Origin: Cyrtodaria siliqua
Lineage: Eukaryota > Mollusca > Bivalvia > Adapedonta > Hiatellidae
Assembly: GCA_037043455.1 (NCBI GenBank)
Contig: JAWPHD010000287.1
Coordinates: 1-64,000 of the forward strand
Length of the DNA: 64,000 bases
Reading direction: 5' to 3'
Shown: one piece after another, positions 10,560-20,778 of the stretch
How the letters are laid out: each line of letters starts with the position of its first letter
Position numbering within the stretch: the stretch's first letter is position 1
Program-made: the position numbers and the translations under genes
The notes under the pieces: model-generated
Told to the model about the DNA's origin: nothing
Seen by the model: only the letters and a program-made list of their open reading frames with translations
The model's database searches: none

Positions 10560-10632
10560 TTGACTTTTTTTTTCATCTTTGCGAAGGTCATCAGGTGATC
10601 GATTCAGGGCCATTTTGGCCCTCTTGTTTATA
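10560..10632 (+). mobile_element. Hairpin terminus of a repeat-bearing element
   Basis: A perfect 6-bp stem (AGGGCC, spacer ATTTT, GGCCCT; 10606-10622) is followed by CTTGTTTA. The terminal hairpin of HINE-like copy 1 is likewise followed by TCTTGTTTG on the minus strand. This suggests a second rolling-circle-type family whose body is the array at 8850-10500. Confidence 0.5.
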
Positions 10633-10689
10633 TTCATATATCCTGATCATCTTTGTGTAACGCTTATATTACCTATTAATTTTGCCTAT

Positions 10690-11310
10690 TTTGTTTGAGG
10701 ATATAGCCTGGCGGGGATTTCTTTATTTACATTATAGCGTTTCACTGGGATGACAATAGAACATGAATGAAGTTTGCTACATCATAGAATCTTGTTTAAC
10801 CTCCCCTCTATCCCCACCCCAACCCACCCGAGCGGTCTTTTTGCCAGTGACCGTTCTAGGCCGGTAGCCATATTGTCTACCGTTTGTGTGGTGTCGCATA
10901 CTGTGCTTCTTTTTATCCGGGTACTTGTTGTTCGTTATCTGTTTATCCGGGTACGTTGTTCGTTATCTGTTTATCCGGGTACTTGTTGTTATTTATCTAT
11001 TTATCCGGGTACTTGTTTTTCGGTATCTGTTTATCCGGGTACGTATCTGTTTATCCGGGTACTTGTTGTTCGTTATCTGTTTATCCGGGTACTCGTTGTT
11101 CGTTATGAATGCGTGTTTTTGGTTCTGTTTAACCGGGTACTTATTGTTCGTCATGAATGCGTGCTTTTGGTTCTGTTTATCCGGGTACTTGTTGTTCGTT
11201 ATAAATGCGTGTTGTTGGTTCTGTTTGTCTGGTTACTTGTTGTTCTTTATGAATACGTGTTTTTGGTCGACTGGTCTATGAATGATACAGTTCCTGTTCG
11301 ACTTTTATAA
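10690..11310 (+). mobile_element. Rep-A retroelement tail carrying an internal minisatellite
   Basis: The left part (GGCGGGGATTTCTTTATTTAC...GGATGACAATAG...GGCCGGTAGCCATATTGTC) matches 38330-38490. The right end (CCTGTTCGACTTTTATA, about 11295) matches the usual end of the family. The middle has expanded into the minisatellite at 10905-11275. Confidence 0.75.
10905..11275 (+). repeat. 30-bp minisatellite (TTTATCCGGGTACTTGTTGTTCGTTATCTG-like)
   Basis: About seven tightly matched 30-bp units, then longer ~57-bp units containing TGAATGCGTG. The unit (CTGTTTATCCGGGTAC, TTGTTGTTC, TTATC) corresponds to the TTTAAAGTTGTTCTTTGCTTCTG part of other Rep-A copies, so it probably grew from within the element. 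It is open in several frames, which is expected of a 30-bp unit. Confidence 0.9.
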
Positions 11311-11414
11311 CTGCTGTTAATGTTTTATCAATGTTCAAAAACTAAAAATGATACAACGGCACTATAAAACCAAACTCAGCTACCGCACAAACCAAATCAA
11401 AACACGGAGCACAC

Positions 11415-12350
11415 AGACGGGACAGTGCTGCCTTCTGTTGGCCTTTTGTATTTCGCGCATTACACTTTGTAAGTCGTTTTGTGCATTTTCTAAGTTGTTA
11501 TCTGCATTTTCTAAGTTGTGATGGGAATTTCGTAAGTTGTAATGTGCATTTCGTAAGTTGTTATGTGCATTTTGCAAGTCGTCTTGTGCATTTTCTAAGT
11601 TGTTCTAAGTTGTGATTTTCGTAAGTTGTTATGTGCATTTTCTCCTGTGCATTTGGTAAGTTGTTATGTGCATTTCGTAAGTTGTTATGTTCATTTTCTA
11701 AGTTGTCTTGTGCATTTCGTAAGTTGTTATATGTATTTTTTAAGTTGTGATGTGCATTGTTTAAGTTGTCCTGTGCATTGTTTAAGTTGTCATGTGCATA
11801 TTCTAAGTTGTTATGTGCATTTTCGAAGTTGTCTTGAGCATTTTCTTAGTTGTCTTGTGCATTTATTAAGTTGTTATGTGTGCATTTTCTAAGTTCTCTT
11901 TGCATTTCGTAAGTTGTTATGTACATTTTTTAAGTTGTCTTGTGCATTTTTTAAGTTGTTTTTTGCATTTCGTAAGTTGTGATGTGCATTGTTTATGTTG
12001 TGATGTGCATTGTTTAAGTTGTTCTGTGCATTGTTTAAGTTGTCATGTGCATATTCTAAGTTGTTATGTGCATTTTCTAAGTTGTCTTGTGCATTTTGTA
12101 AGTTGTAAGTGCATTTTTTAAGTTGTTATGTGCATTTATTAAGTTGTTATGTGCATTTTCTAAGTTCTCTTGTGCATTTCGTCAGTTGTTATGTACATTT
12201 TTTAAGTTGTCTTGTGCATTTCCTAAGTTGTTATGTGCATTTAGTAAGTTGTTATGTGCATTTTCCATGTTGTCATGTGAATTTTCTAAGTTGTCATGTG
12301 CATTTTCCAAGTTGTCATGTGCATTTCGTAAGTGGTCTTGTGCAAACTAC
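11415..12350 (+). repeat. 21-bp minisatellite, left arm of a large inverted repeat
   Basis: About 43 units of TAAGTTGTTATGTGCATTTTC with substitutions. The same unit, and its non-repeat lead-in (CTGCCTTCTGTTGGCCTTTTG at 11430-11450), recur in reverse complement at 14332-14758. Every frame is open for long stretches because the unit is 7 codons; no gene is implied. Confidence 0.95.
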
Positions 12351-12485
12351 AAGTCGTTGTTAAGAGACATTTTATCGGAATATATTTTGAAGGAAACACC
12401 GGTAGAAATGGCGGGTCCAGGAGCTGACGCAATAAATTCTTAGAACAGAAAATTGATTTAAAAATGTCTGAGGGATTGTCTGACG
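12351..12485. other. Junction between minisatellite arm and HINE-like copy 2
   Basis: 135 bases with no repeat recognised. The left inverted repeat and hairpin expected of a complete HINE-like element are not present here, so copy 2 appears 5'-truncated or rearranged. Confidence 0.4.
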
Positions 12486-13451
12486 TGGAGAAATCTTGTG
12501 TGTGTGGAGGGGGTGGGGGGGGGGGGGGGGGGGGGGGGGGGGAGGGGGAAGGGCGGGTGGAAGAATTGACCAAAACAACACAGAAATATGTAAAAAAAAA
12601 ATCGAGTGTGTGGGGGGGGGGGGGGGGGGTGGAGGGGGGAGGGGGAGAGAAGCAGGGGGTGCGGGGAAGGAGCAACATATGTGTAAGAAGCTATGTGTAA
12701 GAATTAACCACAAAAAACACAGAAATATGTAAAAAAAATAAAAATATTCTAGTTTCGAGTGTGTGGTGGGGGCGGGGTGTGTGTGGGGTTGGGAGTGGTG
12801 GGGGAGGGGAGGCGGGGTGGGGAAGGGGCAACATGTTTAAAAATTGACAAAAGCAACACAGAAATATGTAAAAAAAAAAATATAGTTTCAAGTGGGGGTG
12901 GTGTGGGGGGGGGAGCGGGGGTGAGAGGCGGGAGTGGTTTGGGGGTGGGTTGGGGTGGGGGGGGGGGGGGGGCACAGCTATGTGTAAGAATTGACCAAAA
13001 AACACAGAAATATGTAAAAAAAAAGATATTAAATAAAAATATTCTAGTTTCGAGTGTGTGGTGGGGGCGGGGTGTGTGTGGGGTTGGGAGTGGTGGGGGA
13101 GGGGAGGCAGGGTGGGGAAGGGGCAACATGTTTAAGAATTGACAAAAGCAACACAGAAATATGTAAATGAAATATATAGTTTCAAGTGGGGGTGGTGAGA
13201 GGCGGGAGTGGGTTGTGGGGGGGGGGGGGGGGGGGGGGAACATATATCTGTAAGAATTGACTAAAACAAAGAAATAAGTAAAAAAAAAAAAAGTTTCAAG
13301 TGTGTGTGGAGTGTGTGTGTGTGTGTGTGTGTGTGGGAGGGAGGTGGTGAGAGGCGGGGGGGGGGGGAGGGGGCGGAGAGGGGGCAGCATATATGTGTAA
13401 GAATTGACAAAAGCAACACTGAAATATGTCAAAAAAAAAAGAAAAAAGTTT

Positions 13452-13485
<34 letters not shown>

Positions 13486-14331
13486 AGGGAGGTGGTGAGA
13501 GGCGGGGGGGGGGGAGGGGGCGGAGAGGGGGCAACATATATGTGTAAGAATTGACAAAAGCAACACAGAAATATGTAAAAAAAAAAAATGTTTCAAGTGG
13601 GAGTGGGGTGGGGTGGGGGGGGGGGGTGAAGCGGGTTGTGGCGGGGGGGGGGGGAGGGGGCAACATATATGTGTAAGAATTTACTAAAACAACACAGAAA
13701 TATGTAAATAAAAAAAATGTGGATGGGCGTGGGGGTGGAGGGGGTGGGGGTGAGGGGGGGGGGGGGGTGAGGAGGGAGCCCATGCCCCAATATGGGTGAA
13801 GTAATAAGATGCATAATGCTATAACAAAACCCAAACCAAAATTATAGATATATACATGCTTACATGCAAACCTAGATCTGCCTTTATTGCACATTTTATG
13901 GGCCATCACAATTTGGGTTTCATGGGAGCCCAGAATTTGCAGAAGACAAAATTACTTATCCAACCCTTTACAACATACTATAAGGAAACCAATTCCAAAA
14001 TTTAGTTCAGCTAGGACAAGAAATGTAAGAGATATAGACCTGTAAACACAGCTTACACGCAAAATTTGATGTGCAACAGACATATTTCAAGGGCTATCAT
14101 AATTTGGGCTCCATGGAAGCCCATGGGTTACAGGAACCAAAATTGCTTATGCAGCCCTTAAGATAATGCTATAAGGAAGCCCATGAACAAATTTGGTTGT
14201 GCTAGGATAAGAAATGTAAGAGATATAGACTTGTAAACACAGCTTACACACAAACCTTGATGTGGGACGCCGACGCCGACGCCGACCCCGGGTGATTACA
14301 TAAACTCTCTTATTCTTCGAAAAGTCGAGCT
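12486..14331 (-). mobile_element. HINE-like element, copy 2
   Basis: About nine units of the same G-rich minisatellite as copy 1 (CACAGAAATATG near 12577, 12716, 12859, 13002, 13150, 13262, 13417, 13563 and 13692). They are followed by 13775-14317, near-identical to 2160-2705, and a subterminal repeat CGAAAAGTCGAGCT at 14318-14331 (one base different from copy 1). The opposite terminus was not found. Bases 12740-12880 and 13025-13165 are a recent internal duplication (higher-order unit of about 290 bp). Confidence 0.7.
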
Positions 14332-14758
14332 AAAAATGCACATAACAACTTGCGAAATGCACATAACAACTTAGAAAATGCACAAGACAACTTAGAATAT
14401 GCACATTACAACCTACGAAATGCACATAACAACTTAGAAAATGCACAAGACAACTTAGAGTATGCACTTAACAACCTACGAAATGCACATAACAACTTAC
14501 GAAATGCACATGACAACTTAGAAAATGCACATAACAACTTACAAAATGCACATAACAACTTAGAAAATGCACAAGACAACTTAGAAAATGTACATGACAA
14601 CCTAGAAAATGCGCATAACAACTTACGAAATGTACATATCAACTTACTAAATGCACATAACAACTTACTAAATGCACATAACAACTTAGAAAATGCACAT
14701 AACAACTTCGAAATCGTACTGCACAAAATGCAAAAGGTCAACAGAAGGCAGCCGAGGC
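14332..14758 (-). repeat. 21-bp minisatellite, right arm of the inverted repeat
   Basis: About 18 units of AATGCACATAACAACTTAGAA, the reverse complement of the 11415-12350 unit. It ends with GCAAAAGGTCAACAGAAGGCAGC, the reverse complement of the flank at 11428-11450. A 182-codon open frame (14350-14898) encodes heptads such as NAHNNLE but is also open on the other strand, so it is rejected as a gene. Confidence 0.95.
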
Positions 14759-15121
14759 TTTCTATAGGACAGGAAAGCTTTACCGCAAGAGCAACACATC
14801 GACACCGACTTCGATTTCGATCGCTGGCGAGCTTGTCCGAGATAAAACAAATCAATTTTGATGAAAAGCATCGGTTGTTTAATGAAGATATTACGTAAAC
14901 AAGCTGATATTATCATATTTTTTACAAGGACAATAAGTCCATGATATATGCGTCAATTTTGCCCATTATAGAAATCATCTTAGATCTTATTTGAAACAAA
15001 ATGTTCAAAACAAATTGATTTAAAATTGAAAAGCCGTTTCTAAGGTATCGCGAAAACAAAATGAACGTTTATAGACGACAAACCTTGGCTGATAATATGG
15101 GTTTGACTATGGCTAACATGG
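14759..15121. other. Unassigned spacer
   Basis: No gene or repeat is recognised. Sequence similarity to the region outside the left minisatellite arm stops at about 14760. Confidence 0.4.
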
Positions 15122-15570
15122 TCTCATGCATATTTACCCTTACCCTGCAATATATATTTACCCTTATCCTGCAATCTATATTTACCCTTACCCTGCAATC
15201 TATATTTTCCCGTACCCTGCAATCTATATTTTCCCTTAACCTGCAATCTATATTTACCCTTACCGTGCAATCTATATTTACCCTTAACCTGCAATCTATA
15301 TTTACCCTTACCCTGCAATCTATATTTACCCTTACCCTGCAGTCTATATTTACCCTTAACCTGCAGTCTATATTTACCCTTACCCTGCAGTCTATATTTA
15401 CCCTTAACCTGCAGTCTATATTTACCCTTACCCTGCAGTCTATATTTTCCCTTAACCTGCAATCTATATTTACCCTTGCCCTGCAATCTATATTTACCCT
15501 TAACCTGCAATTTATATTTACCCTTAACCTGCAATCTATATTTACCCTTACCCTGCAATCTATATTTACC
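15122..15570 (+). repeat. 24-bp minisatellite, left block
   Basis: About 18 units of TATATTTACCCTTAMCCTGCARTC. In much of the block two unit types alternate (CTTACC and CTTAAC), giving a 48-bp higher-order repeat. The same array resumes in the same orientation at 18908-19105, on the far side of a LINE. Confidence 0.95.
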
Positions 15571-15589
15571 ATTTATCATATTTATAACC

Positions 15590-16571
15590 AATGCTATGTT
15601 ATAATATCGGGGGACTTAAATAGTAGAGTAGGACAACTGAAGGATTATGTTGAAAACGAGTTCTTGCATAATATAGATTTTATGCCGGAAGATTATGTTG
15701 AAGATCAAATTTATGAAAGAATTTCGAAAGACTTTAAAGTGAACGAAAGTGGAAAGTTACTTTTAAATTTTTGTAAATCCACTGGGCTTAGAATTATGAA
15801 TGGCAGGGTCGGAGAGGATAAATATTTAGGTAATTTTACTTGTGTAAAGGACGCTGGGTGTAGCGTGGTAGATTATGTTATATGTAACCCTGTTTTGTTG
15901 CCATGTTTTACTAGCTTCAGAGTACATGAACCGAATATACTTTCTGATCACTGTGCTATTACATTTTCTTTGAAAAACAATGCTGTATTAAACAAATGTC
16001 AGCCTGATATACTTCCAACTGAACATTTGGATTCTATTGATTATTGTTATAAATGGGGACATGATACATATGAACAGTTTAAAACGTCAGTGGGTGGAAA
16101 CGATTTTCAGTTAGAACTAGAAGATTTGTCAGAGAACTTACGGAATATTGAAACCCATGACGAGCTTGAATCAAATCTTTCTTGTTTTTATAACATGATA
16201 GAAAAGGTGTGTGACCCAATCTGTAGGAAAAAGGTTAATAATAATGTTACACATAAACCAAAAATGAAAAATCAGCCATGGTTTGATAATGAATGCAAAG
16301 AAAGTAGGAATCAATTTTATAAGAATTTAAATAATTATAGAAAATCTGACTGTACAGAAAACAGACAAGCTATGACTCAGTCTAGGTCTCATTATAAAAC
16401 AGTCATTAGAAATAAGAAAACAAGTTTTAGTAAACAAAAAACTCAGAAATTAGAGTCACAGAGATATAAAAATGCAAAGGAATATTGGAAACTCCTGAAA
16501 ACGGCGAGCACTGGAGTGCCAAAATCAAATATAACGACCTCTCAATTTGCAAATTATTTCAAATCAATAAC
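15590..16571 (+). pseudogene. C-terminal half of LINE endonuclease plus linker
   Basis: The frame enters from the minisatellite and becomes LINE-like at VIISGDLNSRVGQL (the GDFN motif). It continues through IMNGRVGEDKYLGNFTC, SVVDYVICNP and ILSDHCAITFSL (final Asp-His). The N-terminal half of the endonuclease is missing, so nicking activity is lost. The linker (NQPWFDNECKESRNQFYK, KEYWKLLKTAS) is intact up to a frameshift near 16571, where the protein continues in the next frame. The minisatellite-encoded N-terminus (15061-15570) is an accident of insertion. Confidence 0.85.
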
Positions 16572-18617
16572 GATCCAGAATCTGTATTTTTCCAACCAGA
16601 TGATGATATTTTATATTTTAATAATAGAATGTTAAACAATGAACTACAAATAATGTTTGACGAACTTAATATTGAAATCAGTCAAGCAGAAATTCATAAA
16701 GCTTGTAAAGAGTTAAACAACAACCGCTCAGGCGGATCGGATTATGTCATAAATGAAATGTTCAAATATGGTTGCATGTATTTAGATTCATACTTAGCGA
16801 ACGTTTTTAATAAGATTTTTGATATGGGTTATTTCCCTTCTCACTGGACGGAAGGCTATATTGTACCACTGTTTAAAAAAGGAGATAAAAACCAACCAGA
16901 AAACTATAGAGGGATAACATTACTGAGTACATTCGGTAAATTATTCACAAGAATTTTAAACAACAGGTTAACTACATGGGCTGAGGATTATTATATTTAT
17001 ATTGAAGCACAGGCTGGTTTTCGAAAACATATGGGAACTATTGATAATCTATTCGTTCTCCATGGTTTGATAAATCATATATTGAATGAAAAAAAAAAGT
17101 TATATGTAACTTTCATAGATTTCACTAAAGCTTTTGATTTGTTGGTTAGACAAAACATATTCTATAAACTTATGCAATATGGAGTGAGAGGTAAAATCCT
17201 TAATAATATTAAATCATTGTATACGAACATAAAATCAAGAGTAAAGTATCAAAACCAGCTTAGTGACAGTTTTAGCTGTTTTCTTGGAGCGCCGCAGGGC
17301 GATTGTTTGTCACCTTTTATATTTTCTATGTATGTAAATGATTTAGAAGAATATTTTACACTAAATGGTTTTAAAGGTATCGATACTGGAATGTTAAAGT
17401 TGCTGTTACTATTATACGCTGATGACATAGTGATATTTTCGGATACTGAAAAGGGGCTACAAGATGGGTTAGATATACTGTACAGTTATTGCCAGAAATG
17501 GAAATTGGTCGTAAATGAAAATAAAACGACAGTCATGCTTTTTAAAAAAGGCGGTCAGATAAAAAGGAACCTATTGTTCACATATAATAATACTGTAATT
17601 GAAATTGTAAATAAGTGTACCTATTTGGGAATTGTCTTTACCACAGGCGGTTCTTTTGATCAAACGTTCGAATCATTAAGTGGCCAGGCATTAAAGGCAA
17701 TCTTCAAAATGAAGTCGTATATAAATCAATTTACTGACTTATCGGTCAGTCACACTTTAGACATTTTTGACAAACTCATTTTGCCAATATTAAATTATGG
17801 CGCAGAGATATGGGGATTCTCAAATGCGGAAAAGTTAGAGAAAGTACACCTTCAATTTTGTAAACAACTTTTATGTGTTAAAACACAAACTCAAAACAAT
17901 TTCATATATGGAGAACTCGGGAGAGTCCCTTTAAAAATTCAACGTATGGCCTATATTATCCGGTTCTGGTTAAAAATTACACGTACGAGTGATCGCAAAT
18001 ATATAAAAAATATGTATAATGTTATGTTAGATGATCTGATCGTAAACCCAAATAAATTAAACTGGGCATCTCAAGTTAAAGGGTTATTGGAACGAACAGG
18101 ATTTAATGAAGTTTGGTATTCTCAAGGAGTAGAAAACATAACGTATTTCATTAATATATTTAAACAACGAATTAAAGATATGTTTATACAAAATTGGAAT
18201 GCTGAATTATCGGATTCCACTAGAGCTAGTACATACAGAATAATATCAGATTTCAGGTTTAAGTATTATCTAGATGTACTAAATATGAAGAAATTTAGAG
18301 CTTTTTTTACAAAACTAAGAATCTCTAGTCACAGGTTAGAAATAGAAACTGGTCGATGGCATAGACCAAATAAAACACCAAGATCCGAAAGAAAATGCCA
18401 GCTATGTAATATACTAGAAGACGAATTTCACTTTGTATTGGAGTGTTCACTATATCAAGATATAAGAAAAGAATATGTTAACAAATATTTTTGGAAACGG
18501 CCAAACATACCAAAATTTATTGAACTTATGACAACAGAAAACAAGAGTTTATTAAAGAAACTGTCCGTTTTCATTTGTAAAAGTTTTAAAAGAAGAGACG
18601 ACATGTTTTATAAATAA
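16572..18617 (+). CDS. LINE reverse transcriptase (5'-truncated ORF2)
   Basis: An uninterrupted frame of about 680 residues after the frameshift at about 16571 (the open frame itself starts at 16485). Motifs: NNNRSGGSDYVINEMFKYG, LFKKGDKNQPENYRGITLLS (motif 1), QAGFRKHMGTIDNLFVLHGL, VTFIDFTKAFD (motif A), GAPQGDCLSPFIFSMYVNDL (motif B), LLYADDIVIF (motif C, YADD intact), TYLGIVFTTGG (thumb) and a C-terminal CQLCN...HFVLEC zinc-binding motif. All polymerase aspartates remain. There is no RNase H, unlike the I-clade element at 2720-6290. The clade is probably in the CR1/L2/jockey assemblage but cannot be fixed by eye. It ends at TAA, 18615-18617. Confidence 0.85.
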   Translation, partial: DPESVFFQPDDDILYFNNRMLNNELQIMFDELNIEISQAEIHKACKELNNNRSGGSDYVINEMFKYGCMYLDSYLANVFNKIFDMGYFPSHWTEGYIVPLFKKGDKNQPENYRGITLLSTFGKLFTRILNNRLTTWAEDYYIYIEAQAGFRKHMGTIDNLFVLHGLINHILNEKKKLYVTFIDFTKAFDLLVRQNIFYKLMQYGVRGKILNNIKSLYTNIKSRVKYQNQLSDSFSCFLGAPQGDCLSPFIFSMYVNDLEEYFTLNGFKGIDTGMLKLLLLLYADDIVIFSDTEKGLQDGLDILYSYCQKWKLVVNENKTTVMLFKKGGQIKRNLLFTYNNTVIEIVNKCTYLGIVFTTGGSFDQTFESLSGQALKAIFKMKSYINQFTDLSVSHTLDIFDKLILPILNYGAEIWGFSNAEKLEKVHLQFCKQLLCVKTQTQNNFIYGELGRVPLKIQRMAYIIRFWLKITRTSDRKYIKNMYNVMLDDLIVNPNKLNWASQVKGLLERTGFNEVWYSQGVENITYFINIFKQRIKDMFIQNWNAELSDSTRASTYRIISDFRFKYYLDVLNMKKFRAFFTKLRISSHRLEIETGRWHRPNKTPRSERKCQLCNILEDEFHFVLECSLYQDIRKEYVNKYFWKRPNIPKFIELMTTENKSLLKKLSVFICKSFKRRDDMFYK

Positions 18618-18907
18618 ATATCACTTTTCTCCATTTTTGTCCACAGATATAAATGTGTTCTGATCAGTACTTAGGAATATTAATTTAAAAATATATATTA
18701 AACACTTATATACTTAATAGTTGTCAAATACTTTTTAACTAGTAACATATACAGATGATCTTGAAACTCACCTATGAAATTATACAAATTGTCATTAACT
18801 GGAAAATATTGTGTGTATTTCATATACATGTTTATATGTATGTACTATTTGCATGTGAACTGTTGGGCGTAATGCCTTATGTTTGAATAAAATATCTATC
18901 TATCTAT
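18618..18907 (+). other. LINE 3' UTR and (ATCT)n tail
   Basis: AT-rich untranslated sequence with an AATAAA at about 18886, ending in four to five ATCT repeats. The repeats merge directly into a minisatellite unit (ATTTACCCTTACTCTGCAG). Confidence 0.8.
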
Positions 18908-19105
18908 CTATCTATTTACCCTTACTCTGCAGTCTATATTTACCCTTAACCTGCAGTCTATATTTACCCTTACCCTGCAGTCTATACTTACCATTAACCT
19001 GCAGTCTATATTTACCCTTACCCTGCAGTCTATATTTACCCTTAACCTGCAGTCTATATTTACCCTTACCCTGCAGTCTATATTTTCCCTTAACCTGCAA
19101 TCTAG
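18908..19105 (+). repeat. 24-bp minisatellite, right block
   Basis: About eight units of the same repeat and orientation as 15122-15570, again alternating CTTACC and CTTAAC types. This places the LINE inside a formerly continuous array. Confidence 0.95.
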
Positions 19106-19191
19106 TTGGCATAACTAGTGTTTGCTTATGTCTGTTTGTATGGGACGAGAGGGGAGAGAGAGAGAGAGAGATCCGTAATCTAGGATACATT

Positions 19192-19225
<34 letters not shown>

Positions 19226-19842
19226 TCTTTATTTTAAGAGGATAACACATTTGGGTATAAGACAGTCTTACATGTGGTCCATAGACAAAACAGAATATAT
19301 AATGAGGGGTTATACAAACATGATTAAAACAATGGTACAAAAAGAATAAAATATATCTAGAAACCTCAAGATCTAAAAGGGTGGTATTTCAGATACATTA
19401 ATTAAGACTGATTCCACGTTTTGGTGATGTGTATACAATATAAATCTAATGTTTTGATAAATCCTGTTAAAGGTCAGGACAAGTTATTATTCGTGTACAA
19501 TCCAGATTAAATTAACGTTTGAGGAGTTTTTGGCCTTTATTACGTAAACAAATGACATTATGAAACGGCACCCAATACGATTGTAAATAAAAACTGTTAC
19601 ACACAAGGGAATTTCATCTCTTTTTTGATGGGTTATCATTAATATTATGAATATGAATACTTATTCATACCAGTGGAATTAGTGTGTTATTGAAATATGC
19701 TAATTTGCACCTGTGTCCGCGACTATATGTAGCAACCTTATGTACCAAACAAGTCAAGTTCTGTAAACTGTATACATACCGTCGTTTGTGAAAAAAATCC
19801 ACATGAAAATACGGACCGTCTTACGTCACTGGAAACATACAA
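19106..19842. other. Microsatellites and downstream region of lectin gene 1
   Basis: (GA)n at about 19152-19171 and (AAT)n at 19193-19226. Bases 19700-19842 lie just 3' of the lectin stop codon (minus strand) and match 47430-47860 downstream of gene 2, including CACCTGTGTCxGCxACTxTATGTA. This points to a shared 3' UTR. A possible minus-strand polyadenylation signal (TTTATT on the plus strand) lies near 19535, but this is weak evidence. Confidence 0.5.
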
Positions 19843-20090
19843 TTACTTTGTTTGGCCTGAATATTCATTTGGCCTTTCACAAATCGGAGTTAATTGAAAT
19901 TTTAACTGTATATCATGCCAGCGATATGATTTTTCCTTCAACATCGCTGTGCATGTTTCATCCACCCCATTTCTGTTATCAGGTTCACTTCGATCCCAGT
20001 TGAATACAGTAACGGGAGCGTCGGTTCCATACCATCTCCATTCATTGTTTATAGCATCCTCAGTCATTGCCACCCAATATCCATCTACAC
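19843..20090 (-). CDS. Type II C-type lectin-like receptor gene 1, exon 4
   Basis: Terminal coding exon of 248 bases (residues 185-265). It opens with VDGYWVAMTEDA and contains WRWYG, FNWDRSEPDNRNG, ETCTAM, YRWHD and TPICER. EPD (219-221) stands where C-type lectins have EPN or QPD, and WHD (241-243) replaces WND, so a Ca-dependent sugar site is possible but altered. The last invariant Cys (254) is present. C230 is present, but its usual partner between WHD and ICE is missing. The acceptor reads TTAGCAG, a NAGNAG site, and either AG keeps the frame (exon starting at 20090 or 20093). The frame ends at a TAA at 19843-19845 after a short tail. The acceptor phase (1) matches exon 3. Confidence 0.85.
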
Positions 20091-20778
20091 CTGCTAAGAG
20101 AAATGAGAAATGGTCCTATAGAAACCACAGCACACAAACGTTATGGCATCGGTACGCACAGAATGACACATTGAATTAAATGAGCAATGGACAGAGGACA
20201 ATACACCGCATATAAAAAGTGGTGATAAGGGTTACCTATTTGGAACGGTCAGTAGGCAATAAGGCCTTCTTGTTAGCTTACATCGATTTTTGTAAACAGA
20301 AACACATCTGGAGGTATCGAGCATTGACTGAACAACCATAGCAGTTGCAGCTAAAGAGAAAACCAAGTTAGGTACGATAAAAAACGTGTGAACGAAAGTG
20401 CATGAACTGTTCTTCCTTTTTAAAGTTTCAGAAAGCACAATCGTCGAGTTCCACTAGGTTGCCGTCAGTCATCGCAAGAGACAAAAGTGAAGCGCGGTGA
20501 CCGACTACTCTGAGATGGGTAAATCACTAAACGTGAAGTGCGTTGAAATACTAATGGCTTCTATCCTTTACTGGCGAAGCTCCCAAAAAACTTGAGAGTC
20601 GAAAGTTCATGCATCTACATCCCAACATAATGTGAGATACAGACCCATCTCTAAATGAATATGGAACTAAGTATCTCCACATTAAAATGGATATGTTAGA
20701 AGTATGTGTATGCGCATATGAACTTTAAAATAGTGTATGCTCTTCCATATCTTATATTAATATTAGTTTTCACAGGTA

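Larger units (their letters stand above)
15571..18905 (+). mobile_element. 5'-truncated non-LTR retrotransposon inserted in the 24-bp minisatellite
   Basis: The LINE begins in the middle of its endonuclease domain just after a minisatellite unit. It runs through reverse transcriptase and a Cys/His tail, and ends with AATAAAATATCTATCTATCTATC before the minisatellite resumes. A short 3' repeat of (ATCT)n is typical of LINEs that end in a simple repeat rather than poly(A). The copy looks fairly young: only one frameshift is evident in 3 kb of coding sequence. Confidence 0.88.

Noticed and set aside
10774..11310. 178-codon frame repeating VRYLFIRVLV
   Set aside because: It arises from the 30-bp minisatellite in a Rep-A tail; three overlapping frames are equally open.
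14350..14898. 182-codon frame with heptads (NAHNNLE) suggesting a coiled coil
   Set aside because: The 21-bp unit is seven codons long by chance; the opposite strand and the left arm are equally open and the region is transposon-associated.
18883..19245. 120-codon frame repeating LTCSLYLPLP
   Set aside because: 24-bp minisatellite translation, same array as the meaningless N-terminus at 15061-15570.
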